Shown in pieces: positions 1 through 5,049 of a stretch of DNA of 6,126 bases (positions are counted from its first letter, which is position 1; the number at the start of each line of letters is the position of its first letter). The DNA is from an uncultured Alphaproteobacteria bacterium (lineage in GTDB: Bacteria > Pseudomonadota > Alphaproteobacteria > CALKHQ01), in contig CALKHQ010000093.1 of assembly GCA_937988735.1 (NCBI GenBank), positions 1-6,126 on the forward strand, written 5' to 3'. A program made the position numbers and the translations under genes. Under the pieces are notes generated by a model. The model was given only the letters and a program-made list of their open reading frames with translations. It searched no databases and had not been told where the DNA came from.

Positions 1-1
1 C

Positions 2-1243
2 GTGGTGGGCGGCGGCATGGCGCTGGCGACCCGGTTGCCGCGGCCGGCGCGGGCGCAGGACGGGACCATCCGCATCGGCTACGTCAGTCCGCAGACCGGC
101 CCGCTGGCGCCGTTCGGCGAGGCGGACAGCTTTGTCCTCGGCCAGATGCGGGCGCTGCTCGCCGACGGCCTCACCATCGGCGAGTCGACCTATGCGGTGG
201 AGATCATCGACAAGGACAGCCAGTCCAACCCCAACCGCGCGGCTGAGGTCGCGGCGGAGCTGATCCTTGACGACGAGGTCGACCTGATGCTGGTCGCCTC
301 GACGCCGGAGACCACCAACCCCGTCTCCGACCAGTGCGAGCTGAACGGGGTGCCCTGCATCTCCACGGTGGCGCCGTGGCAGCCGTGGTTCTTCACCCGC
401 GGCGGCAACCCGGAGGTGCCGTTCCAGTACACCTATCACTTCTTCTGGGGGCTGGAGGACGTCATCGCCGTCTTCACCAACATGTGGAACAAGGTGGAGA
501 CCAACAGGCAGGTCGGCGGCCTGTTCCCCAACGACGGCGACGGCAACGCCTGGGGTGACCCGGAGATCGGCTTCCCCCCGGTGCTGACCGCGCAGGGCTA
601 CACGCTCACCGATCCCGGCCGCTACCAGAACCTCACCGACGACTTCTCCTCGTACATCGCCGCGTTCAAGGACGCCGGCTGCGAGGTCATCACCGGCGTG
701 ATGATCCCGCCCGACTTCACCACCTTCTGGACCCAGGCGAAGCAGCAGGGCTTCACGCCGAAGGTGGCGTCGGTCGGCAAGGCGATCCTGTTCCCGGTGG
801 CGGTGGAGGCGCTGGGCGACCAGGGCCACAACCTCTCCTCCGAGGTGTGGTGGACGCCGAGCCACCCCTTCGGCTCCTCGCTGACCGGCCAGACCGCGGC
901 CGAGCTCGCCGCTGCCTTCGAGGAGGAGACCGGCAAGCAGTGGACCCAGCCCATCGGCTTCGTCCACGCGCTGTTCGAGGTGGCGGTCGCCGCGCTGCAG
1001 GCGGCCGGAGGCCCCGGCGATCCCGAGGCGCTGGTCGCCGCGGTGGCGGGGCTCAAGGCCGACACCATCGTCGGCCCGCTCGACTGGACCGCCGGCCCCG
1101 TCCCCAACGTCGCCAAGACCCCGCTCGTCGGCGGCCAGTGGCGGCTCACCGAGGGTGGCAAGCACCGCTACGACATCGTCATCACCTCCAACGAGACCGC
1201 GCCGGAGATCCCGGTCGGCGGCGAGATGGAGGCGATCGGCTGA
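2..1243 (+). CDS. ABC transporter substrate-binding protein, LIV/HAAT type (5' partial)
   Basis: Periplasmic ligand-binding subunit of a branched-chain amino acid type ABC importer (type I periplasmic fold, Peripla_BP_6-like). The mature part opens with the typical first strand 'TIRIGYVSPQTGPLAPFGE' (residues 22-40 of the visible frame), followed by 'VEIIDKDSQSNPNRAAEVAAELI' style helix-strand features around 66-88, which is the usual lobe-1 pattern. The frame is open from the first bases. A short hydrophobic stretch ends in an Ala-Arg-Ala cleavage site before Gln19, so the visible N-terminus is the tail of a signal peptide, perhaps a Tat one. The real start, and any twin arginine, lie upstream of the window. 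About 395 mature residues are visible, longer than E. coli LivJ/LivK (about 345). Cys112 and Cys119 could form a small disulfide loop. Aromatic residues cluster at 126-131, 143-149 and 283-284. The ligand is not identifiable from sequence; the thiolase downstream suggests an aromatic or dicarboxylic acid rather than an amino acid. The family call is secure. Confidence 0.93.
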   Translation: MVGGGMALATRLPRPARAQDGTIRIGYVSPQTGPLAPFGEADSFVLGQMRALLADGLTIGESTYAVEIIDKDSQSNPNRAAEVAAELILDDEVDLMLVASTPETTNPVSDQCELNGVPCISTVAPWQPWFFTRGGNPEVPFQYTYHFFWGLEDVIAVFTNMWNKVETNRQVGGLFPNDGDGNAWGDPEIGFPPVLTAQGYTLTDPGRYQNLTDDFSSYIAAFKDAGCEVITGVMIPPDFTTFWTQAKQQGFTPKVASVGKAILFPVAVEALGDQGHNLSSEVWWTPSHPFGSSLTGQTAAELAAAFEEETGKQWTQPIGFVHALFEVAVAALQAAGGPGDPEALVAAVAGLKADTIVGPLDWTAGPVPNVAKTPLVGGQWRLTEGGKHRYDIVITSNETAPEIPVGGEMEAIG

Positions 1244-1269
1244 TCGTGAGGACGCCCGCTCCGGGGCAC

Positions 1270-1297
1270 GCCGCGGCCGGGCCTGCCCGGCCGTGGC
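1270..1297 (+). terminator. Strong stem-loop after the binding-protein gene (terminator-like or mRNA-stabilising)
   Basis: A near-perfect inverted repeat lies 26 bases after the stop codon. The core is GGCCGGGC-CT-GCCCGGCC (1275-1292), and pairing extends outward to 1270/1297 with one G-T wobble, about 13 pairs in all. The loop in RNA would open to 4 or more bases. There is no U-tract behind it, so it is not a classical intrinsic terminator. In ABC operons a stem-loop behind the binding-protein gene often protects the upstream mRNA from 3' exonucleases, which would fit here. The structure is clear in sequence; the function is inferred. Confidence 0.5.
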
Positions 1298-1351
1298 CGG
1301 CTCGCCGCACCGGGCTCTGACACCGTGCTCGAAGACACTCCCAGCCCGTCG

Positions 1352-1372
1352 TGGTCGGACGCGTACCGACCA
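1352..1372. promoter_or_regulatory. Perfect 7-bp dyad, candidate operator or stem-loop
   Basis: TGGTCGG (1352-1358) and CCGACCA (1366-1372) are perfect reverse complements around a 7-base spacer that contains the palindrome ACGCGT. The size and symmetry would suit a dimeric regulator such as a GntR or TetR type, or an RNA hairpin. No promoter elements can be recognised next to it, so its role is open. Confidence 0.3.
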
Positions 1373-1384
1373 TCCCCGCCGTTG

Positions 1385-1402
1385 GCCTGCCGACGCGCAG
1401 GC
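1385..1402. repeat. Inverted repeat, 6-bp arms
   Basis: GCCTGC (1385-1390) and GCAGGC (1397-1402) are perfect reverse complements with a 6-base loop. On its own it could be chance in DNA this GC-rich. It is listed because it sits in an unbroken series of hairpins in this gap. Confidence 0.35.
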
Positions 1403-1408
1403 GTGGAT

Positions 1409-1427
1409 GCCCGGCTCGCGGCCGGGC
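1409..1427. repeat. Inverted repeat resembling a dispersed alphaproteobacterial palindrome
   Basis: GCCCGGC (1409-1415) and GCCGGGC (1421-1427) form a 7-bp stem with a 5-base loop. Together with the preceding GTGGAT (1403-1408) this resembles the common alphaproteobacterial intergenic repeat of the form GGATGCCCGGG...CCCGGGCATGACG, with its right side decayed. The likeness is from memory of such repeats, not from a search. A smaller hairpin, GCCGG/CCGGC (1437-1452), follows at once. Confidence 0.35.
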
Positions 1428-1485
1428 GCGGCGGCTGCCGGCTCGTCCCGGCCATGGAGGCCGACGAACCGGCGGCGGATCCGTC

Positions 1486-2205
1486 ATGCTGATCCGGCTC
1501 GAGGGCGTGACCAAGCGCTTCGGTGCGCTCACCGTCGCCGACGGGCTCGACCTGCACCTCGCCGAGGGCGAGGCGGTGGGGGTGCTCGGGCCGAACGGGG
1601 CCGGCAAGTCCACCATGTTCAACCTGATCACCGGCGGCCTCCGGCCGGACTCCGGCCGGATCTGGTTCGACGGGCGCGACATCACCCGGCTGTCGCCGCA
1701 CAGCCGCTGCCGGATGGGGATCGGGCGCAGCTACCAGATCCCCCACCCCTTCGCGAAGATGACCGTGTTCGAGAACCTGCTGGTCGCCGCCGCCTTCGGC
1801 GCCGGCGAGCCCGAGCGCGCCGTCCACGGTCACTGCGCCGCCGTGCTGGAGCGCACCGGGCTGCTCGCCAAGGCCAACGTCCCTGCCGGCCGGCTGACGC
1901 TCCTTGAGCGCAAGCGGCTGGAGCTCGCCCGCGCGCTCGCCACCCGGCCGCGGGCGCTGCTGCTCGACGAGATCGCCGGCGGCCTCACCGAGGCCGAATG
2001 CCATGCACTGGTCAAGACGATCACCGCCATTCGCGACGAGGGGGTTTCGATCATCTGGATCGAGCATGTGGTGCACGCGCTGCTGTCGGTGGTTGACCGG
2101 CTGGTCGTCATCAACTTCGGCCAGCTTCTGGCCGAGGGCGAGCCGCGCCGCGTGATGGCCGACCCGAAGGTGCGCGAGGTCTACATGGGGCTGGCGGCGG
2201 AATGA
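1486..2205 (+). CDS. livG: LIV-type ABC transporter ATP-binding protein LivG
   Basis: Cytoplasmic ATPase subunit, 239 residues, which hydrolyses ATP to drive import through LivH/LivM. Visible motifs: Walker A GPNGAGKST (35-43), Q-loop Gln84 in 'SYQIPHPF', Walker B 'ALLLDE' with Asp161 and Glu162, D-loop region 'AGGLTEAE' (164-171), and H-loop His194 in 'WIEHVV'. The C-terminal 'GEPRRVMADPKVREVYMG' (218-235) is typical of LivG. The ABC signature is unusual: where LSGGQ or LSYGQ is expected, the protein has LTLLE (137-141) leading into RKRLELARAL. ATG 1486 was chosen because it begins directly before the first conserved strand 'IRLEGVTKRFG'. The frame runs on upstream to a GTG at 1351, but that part looks like translated hairpin DNA. 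Only a weak GGCGGCGGA purine stretch precedes the start. The stop overlaps livF by four bases (ATGA). Confidence 0.93.
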   Translation: MLIRLEGVTKRFGALTVADGLDLHLAEGEAVGVLGPNGAGKSTMFNLITGGLRPDSGRIWFDGRDITRLSPHSRCRMGIGRSYQIPHPFAKMTVFENLLVAAAFGAGEPERAVHGHCAAVLERTGLLAKANVPAGRLTLLERKRLELARALATRPRALLLDEIAGGLTEAECHALVKTITAIRDEGVSIIWIEHVVHALLSVVDRLVVINFGQLLAEGEPRRVMADPKVREVYMGLAAE

Positions 2206-2900
2206 GCCTGCTTGCAGTCCGCGGCCTCACTGCCCGCTACGGCGACTTCCAGGCGCTGTTCGGCATCGACCTGGACATCGCGGCGGGGGAGACGGTGGCG
2301 ATCATCGGCGCCAACGGTGCCGGCAAGTCCACCTTCCTCAAGGCGGTCACCGGGCAGCTCGCGGCGGCGCCGGACGCGGTCGTCTACGACGGCCGGCCGA
2401 TCGGCGGCGAGGCCCCGCACCACATCGTCCGCCGCGGCATCGCGCTGGTGCCGGAGGGCCGCCAGCTGTTCCCCTCGCTGACGGTCGAGGAGAACCTGCT
2501 GATGGGCGCCTGCGTCGGCCGCACCGGCCACTGGACGCTGCAGACCGTCTACGAGCTGTTCCCGGTGCTGCGCGAGCGGCGCTCGGCGCCGGGCACCGCG
2601 CTCTCCGGCGGCCAGCAGCAGATGGTGGCGATCGGGCGCGCGCTGATGGCGAACCCGCGGCTGCTGCTGTGCGACGAGATCAGCCTCGGCCTCGCCCCCA
2701 TCGTCATCCGCGACATCTACGCCGCCGTCCCCGCGATCCGCGCCGGGGGAACCGCGGTGCTGGTGGTGGAGCAGGACATCCGCCAGGCGATGGCTGTCGC
2801 CGACCGTGTCTACTGCTTCCAGGAAGGCCACGTGTCCCTTTCCGGCCGCCCCGCCGACCTCACCCTCGACCAGATCACCCAGGCCTATTTCGGGATGTGA
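2202..2900 (+). CDS. livF: LIV-type ABC transporter ATP-binding protein LivF
   Basis: Second cytoplasmic ATPase of the importer, 232 residues, the usual LivF size; it should pair with LivG. Motifs: Walker A GANGAGKS (36-43), the LivF hallmark 'VPEGRQLF' (83-90) spanning the Q-loop region, intact signature LSGGQQQ (134-140), Walker B 'LLLCDE' with Asp158 and Glu159, D-loop 'SLGLAP' (161-166), and 'VVEQD' (188-192), where Gln191 replaces the H-loop histidine. Glutamine there is normal for LivF proteins, which usually read VEQN. The ATG at 2202 lies in an ATGA overlap with the livG stop, so translation is probably coupled; no strong separate Shine-Dalgarno is seen. The intact signature complements the degenerate one of LivG. 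A 258-base gap with repeats separates it from livH. Confidence 0.95.
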   Translation: MSLLAVRGLTARYGDFQALFGIDLDIAAGETVAIIGANGAGKSTFLKAVTGQLAAAPDAVVYDGRPIGGEAPHHIVRRGIALVPEGRQLFPSLTVEENLLMGACVGRTGHWTLQTVYELFPVLRERRSAPGTALSGGQQQMVAIGRALMANPRLLLCDEISLGLAPIVIRDIYAAVPAIRAGGTAVLVVEQDIRQAMAVADRVYCFQEGHVSLSGRPADLTLDQITQAYFGM

Positions 2901-2919
2901 GGCGATGAGGAGGATCGAC

Positions 2920-3159
2920 ATGGCGCGCCTTGGCCACCCCTCTCCCCTTGCGGGAGAGGGAGGGGCCCGTCAGCGCCTCGCCGGCGGGTGGGCGAGGGGG
3001 TGGCGCTGTCGGTCCGTCCCGGCATGGTTCGAGGGCACGGAGGTTTCTTGTCCGGGCGTGCACGAAGCCCATCGTGCTGAGCCGCACCCCCCCACCCGCC
3101 GCGCCGCGCGCGTCGACCTCTCCCGCGGGGGGAGAGGTGGATCGTGGAGGGCCCACTGA
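2920..3159 (+). CDS. Possible 79-residue ORF spanning the repeat pair (coupling ORF or artefact)
   Basis: An ATG at 2920 sits 6 bases behind a very good Shine-Dalgarno, GAGGAGG (2907-2913). It opens a frame that runs without a stop through both palindromic units and ends at TGA 3157-3159. That stop overlaps the livH start as TGATG. The product (beginning MARLGHPSPLAGEG) is rich in Arg, Gly and Pro and is the translation typical of this repeat class, which is often mis-annotated as a hypothetical protein. I do not propose a protein function. If translated, it would carry ribosomes from livF to livH. Alternatively, the Shine-Dalgarno is a relic of an earlier start disrupted when the repeats arrived. 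Confidence 0.2.
   Translation: MARLGHPSPLAGEGGARQRLAGGWARGWRCRSVPAWFEGTEVSCPGVHEAHRAEPHPPTRRAARVDLSRGGRGGSWRAH
2935..3003 (+). repeat. Dispersed palindromic element, copy 1 (CCACCCCTCTCCC type)
   Basis: The unit is bounded by CCACCCCTC (2935-2943) and GAGGGGGTGG (2994-3003), near-perfect inverted ends. Inside, CCCTCTCCC (2938-2946) pairs with GGGAGAGGG (2952-2960) over a 5-base loop. A second stem follows, CCTCGCC (2976-2982) with GGCGAGG (2991-2997). CAGCGC (2971-2976) can also pair with GCGCTG (3003-3008). This is the familiar CCCCTCTCCC...GGGAGAGGG...GGGTGAGGGG intergenic element of many proteobacterial genomes, identified here by recognition rather than by search. It carries no transposase. 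Confidence 0.72.
3004..3085. other. Spacer between the two inverted repeat units
   Basis: About 80 bases with no gene of their own and no clear promoter. The stretch around 3022-3032 (CATGGTTCGAG) and 3068-3080 (CCCATCGTGCTGA) loosely recalls another class of proteobacterial dispersed repeat, but the match is weak and I do not claim it. Confidence 0.35.
3086..3140 (-). repeat. Dispersed palindromic element, copy 2, opposite orientation
   Basis: Read on the minus strand this begins CCACCTCTCCC and continues through GCGGGAGAGG to GCGGGTGGG and GGGGTG, the same order of blocks as copy 1, but shorter and diverged. The main hairpin is ACCTCTCCC (3116-3124) with GGGAGAGGT (3130-3138) over a 5-base loop. 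Its outer edge lies only about six bases before the livH ribosome binding site. With copy 1 it forms an inverted doublet of about 205 bases, like a REPIN/BIME arrangement. Confidence 0.65.
3146..3151 (+). promoter_or_regulatory. Ribosome binding site that sets the livH start
   Basis: GGAGGG lies 7 bases before ATG 3159, an ideal spacing. The alternative in-frame GTG at 3144 would place this site inside the gene and lacks a comparable site of its own. The site lies between the palindromic unit ending near 3140 and the start codon, so hairpin folding of the repeat could affect access to it. Confidence 0.65.
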
Positions 3160-4025
3160 TGGAGTGGGTCAACGCCGTCGTCCAGGGGGTGATGCTGGGC
3201 GGGCTGTTTGCGCTGTTCGCGACCGGGCTGTCGCTGATCTTCGGCGTGATGCGGCTGGTGAACCTCGCCCACGGCGACCTGATCGTGCTCGCGGCCTTCC
3301 TGGGCGTGGCGGTGGTCGAGGGGCTGGGGCTGCATCCGCTGGTGACTCTCGTGATCGTGGTCCCGGCGATGGCGCTGCTCGGATACGGCCTGCAGCGCGG
3401 ACTGCTCAACCTCACCCTCGGCGGCGACATCCTGCCGCCGCTCCTCGTCACCTTCGGCCTGTCGATCGTGATCCAGAACGTGCTGCTCGAGACCTTCTCC
3501 GCCGACACCCGCCGCCTGCAGGCGGGCGCCCTGGAGACGGCGAGCATCGAGCTCGCCGGCGGCATCTCCATCGGCTGGCTGCCGCTGATCGTGCTGCTGC
3601 TCGCGGTCGCGGTGATCGGCGGGCTGCAGCTCGTGTTCTACCGCACGAAGATCGGCCGCATCTTCCGCGCCACCTCCGACAACCCGGCGGTGGCGCGGCT
3701 GATGGGGGTGAACCACCGCCACGTGTTCGCGCTGGCGATGGCGCTGGCCCTCGCCGTGTGCGCCGTCGCCGGCATCCTGATGGCGATCCGCACCAACTTC
3801 ACGCCGACCATCGGCCCCGCCCGGCTGCTGTTCGCCTTCGAGGCCGTCATCATCGGCGGGCTGGGCAGCCTGTGGGGCACGCTCGCCGGCGGCATCATCC
3901 TCGGCGTCGCCCAGGCGATCGGCGCCCAGATCCATCCGGGCGTGCAGATCCTGGCCGGGCACATCGCCTTTCTTGCCGTGCTGGCGGTGCGGCCGCAGGG
4001 CCTGTTCCCGCGGCTGAGGGACTGA
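3159..4025 (+). CDS. livH: LIV-type ABC transporter permease LivH
   Basis: Inner-membrane permease subunit, 288 residues, the normal LivH length. It forms the translocation pore with LivM. The N-terminal pattern is classic LivH: 'GLFALFATGLSLIFGVMRLVNLAHGD' type residues at 15-40, where the 'NLAHGD' motif (35-40) is a family hallmark. About eight hydrophobic segments are visible (roughly 4-30, 40-56, 60-78, 92-112, 139-160, 188-210, 224-252, 262-278). The ATPase-coupling loop is 'TKIGRIFRATSDNPAVARLMG' region, residues 163-183, followed by the conserved 'IIGGLGSLWGTLAGG' (231-245) and the C-terminal 'VRPQGLFPR' (277-285). ATG 3159 is chosen over GTG 3144 because of the GGAGGG site. livM follows after one base, so the two are surely cotranscribed. 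The frame is intact in spite of the repeat pair just upstream. Confidence 0.94.
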   Translation: MEWVNAVVQGVMLGGLFALFATGLSLIFGVMRLVNLAHGDLIVLAAFLGVAVVEGLGLHPLVTLVIVVPAMALLGYGLQRGLLNLTLGGDILPPLLVTFGLSIVIQNVLLETFSADTRRLQAGALETASIELAGGISIGWLPLIVLLLAVAVIGGLQLVFYRTKIGRIFRATSDNPAVARLMGVNHRHVFALAMALALAVCAVAGILMAIRTNFTPTIGPARLLFAFEAVIIGGLGSLWGTLAGGIILGVAQAIGAQIHPGVQILAGHIAFLAVLAVRPQGLFPRLRD

Positions 4026-4026
4026 G

Positions 4027-5049
4027 ATGGCGAACCGCTTCACCGTTGTCACCGCAACCCGTACCAGCCGCGCAGGCGGTGTCGTGCTGCTGGTCCTGCT
4101 CGCCGGCCTTGCCGCCGGCCCGTGGTGGCTCGGGCGCGGCGACATGCGGCTCGCGGTCGAGATCGGCTCGATGCTGGCGCTGGCGCAGATGTGGAACCTG
4201 CTCGCGGGCTATGCCGGCCTCGTCTCCGTCGGCCAGCAGGCTTTCCTCGGCCTCGGCGGCTATGCGCTGTTCGTCGGCGGCATCTTCCTCGGCCTCAACC
4301 CGCTGGTCTGCATCCCGCTCGCCGGGCTGGCCGCCGCCCTGTTCGCGATCCCGACCGCAGCCCTGGTGTTTCGCCTGCGCGCCGCCTACTTCGCCATCGG
4401 CACCTGGGTGGTGGCGGAGGTCTACATGCTTTCCTTCGCCCAGGTGTCGGCGCTCGGCGGCGGCTCGGGGATGAGCCTGCCCGCCGATGTGGTGCGCGGG
4501 ATCGCGGAGGACGCCGGCGGGCGCGATGCGCTGATCTACTGGTGCGCGCTGGCGCTGGCGGTGGGGGCGACGGGCCTGGTCTACGGCCTGCTCCGCACGC
4601 GCCACGGGCTGGCGCTTACCGCCATCCGCGACTCCGAGCCGGCCGCGGAGAGCGTCGGCATCGACAATGCGCGCACGCGCTGGCTGGTCTACATTGCCGC
4701 CGCCTTCGTTACCGGCATGGTCGGCGCGCTGGTCTTTCTCTCCAAGCTGCGCATCTCGCCGGACGCCGCGTTCAGTGTCGTGGACTGGACGGCCTACGTC
4801 ATCTTCATCGTCGTCATCGGCGGGGTCGGCCGGATCGAGGGGCCGATCGTCGGCACCATCGTCTTCTTCGTGCTGCGCGCATTCCTTGCCGACCTCGGCG
4901 CCATCTACCTCATCGTGCTCGGCCTGCTTGCCGTCGCCGTGATGCTCGCCGCACCACAGGGCCTGTGGGGGCTGGTCGCCGAGCGCGCGGGCGTGGAGCT
5001 GTTTCCGGTCAGGCGCCGCCTGATCGTCGAGAAGGAGCAACAGGCATGA
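4027..5049 (+). CDS. livM: LIV-type ABC transporter permease LivM
   Basis: Second inner-membrane permease, 340 residues, within the usual range for LivM. Family signatures: 'QMWNLLAGYAGLVSVGQQAF' (54-73, the N-L-L-x-G-Y-x-G-x-x-S-x-G-Q block), 'AAYFAIGTW' (119-127), the coupling loop 'RTRHGLALTAIRDSEPAAESVG' region (190-211) that contacts an ATPase, and 'VIGGVGRIEGPIVGTI' (263-278). The C-terminal 'MLAAPQGLWGL' (306-316) is also typical. About eight to nine hydrophobic segments can be seen. A GAGGG (4016-4020) lies 6 bases before the ATG, inside the end of livH. The polar tail 317-340 is rich in Arg, Glu and Lys, and its last codons carry the thiolase ribosome binding site. The stop overlaps the thiolase start (ATGA). 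Confidence 0.94.
   Translation: MANRFTVVTATRTSRAGGVVLLVLLAGLAAGPWWLGRGDMRLAVEIGSMLALAQMWNLLAGYAGLVSVGQQAFLGLGGYALFVGGIFLGLNPLVCIPLAGLAAALFAIPTAALVFRLRAAYFAIGTWVVAEVYMLSFAQVSALGGGSGMSLPADVVRGIAEDAGGRDALIYWCALALAVGATGLVYGLLRTRHGLALTAIRDSEPAAESVGIDNARTRWLVYIAAAFVTGMVGALVFLSKLRISPDAAFSVVDWTAYVIFIVVIGGVGRIEGPIVGTIVFFVLRAFLADLGAIYLIVLGLLAVAVMLAAPQGLWGLVAERAGVELFPVRRRLIVEKEQQA
5032..5037 (+). promoter_or_regulatory. Ribosome binding site of the thiolase gene
   Basis: AAGGAG lies within the last codons of livM, 8 bases before ATG 5046. It is the best Shine-Dalgarno among the tightly spaced starts here apart from the livH site, so the thiolase can initiate well in addition to being coupled to livM. 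Confidence 0.6.

Larger units (their letters stand above)
1244..1485. other. Non-coding gap rich in inverted repeats
   Basis: This gap between the binding-protein gene and livG holds no convincing gene: frames crossing it are GC-driven shadows. It contains at least five inverted repeats in a row, at about 1270-1297, 1352-1372, 1385-1402, 1409-1427 and 1437-1452. No T-run follows any of them and no clear -35/-10 pair is visible. Likely roles are 3' protection or partial termination after the binding-protein gene, so that it is expressed above the membrane parts, or remnants of dispersed palindromic elements. Both are inferences. Confidence 0.6.

Noticed and set aside
1351..1485. N-terminal extension of LivG from GTG 1351
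   Set aside because: The extra 45 residues are Arg/Gly/Pro-rich translation of the hairpin region; LivG proteins start just before the first conserved strand.
1168..2076. Minus-strand open frame of 302 codons opposite livG and the gap before it
   Set aside because: Shadow of the livG reading frame; no recognisable domain, and livG has the full set of ATPase motifs.
2769..2778. Gln191 in place of the H-loop histidine in LivF, considered as an inactivating change
   Set aside because: LivF proteins commonly have VEQ at this place, so it is a family trait and not damage.
2935..3140. CRISPR array or insertion sequence
   Set aside because: There are only two units, in inverted orientation, with no direct repeats and spacers, and there is no transposase frame.
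3144..3158. GTG 3144 as the livH start, adding five residues
   Set aside because: The GGAGGG at 3146-3151 is ideally spaced for ATG 3159 and would be internal to the longer form; LivH proteins normally begin close to the ATG 3159 position.
2930..4474. Long + strand open frame of 514 codons across the repeats, livH and part of livM
   Set aside because: It is rich in Arg, Ala, Gly and Pro, lacks any family motif, and lies out of frame over livH and livM, which carry clear hallmarks. High GC removes stop codons from shadow frames.
3895..5040. Long minus-strand open frame of 381 codons opposite livM
   Set aside because: The product is a low-complexity Asp/Gln/His/Arg-rich mirror of livM codons, typical of antisense shadows in GC-rich DNA; no motif or credible ribosome binding site.
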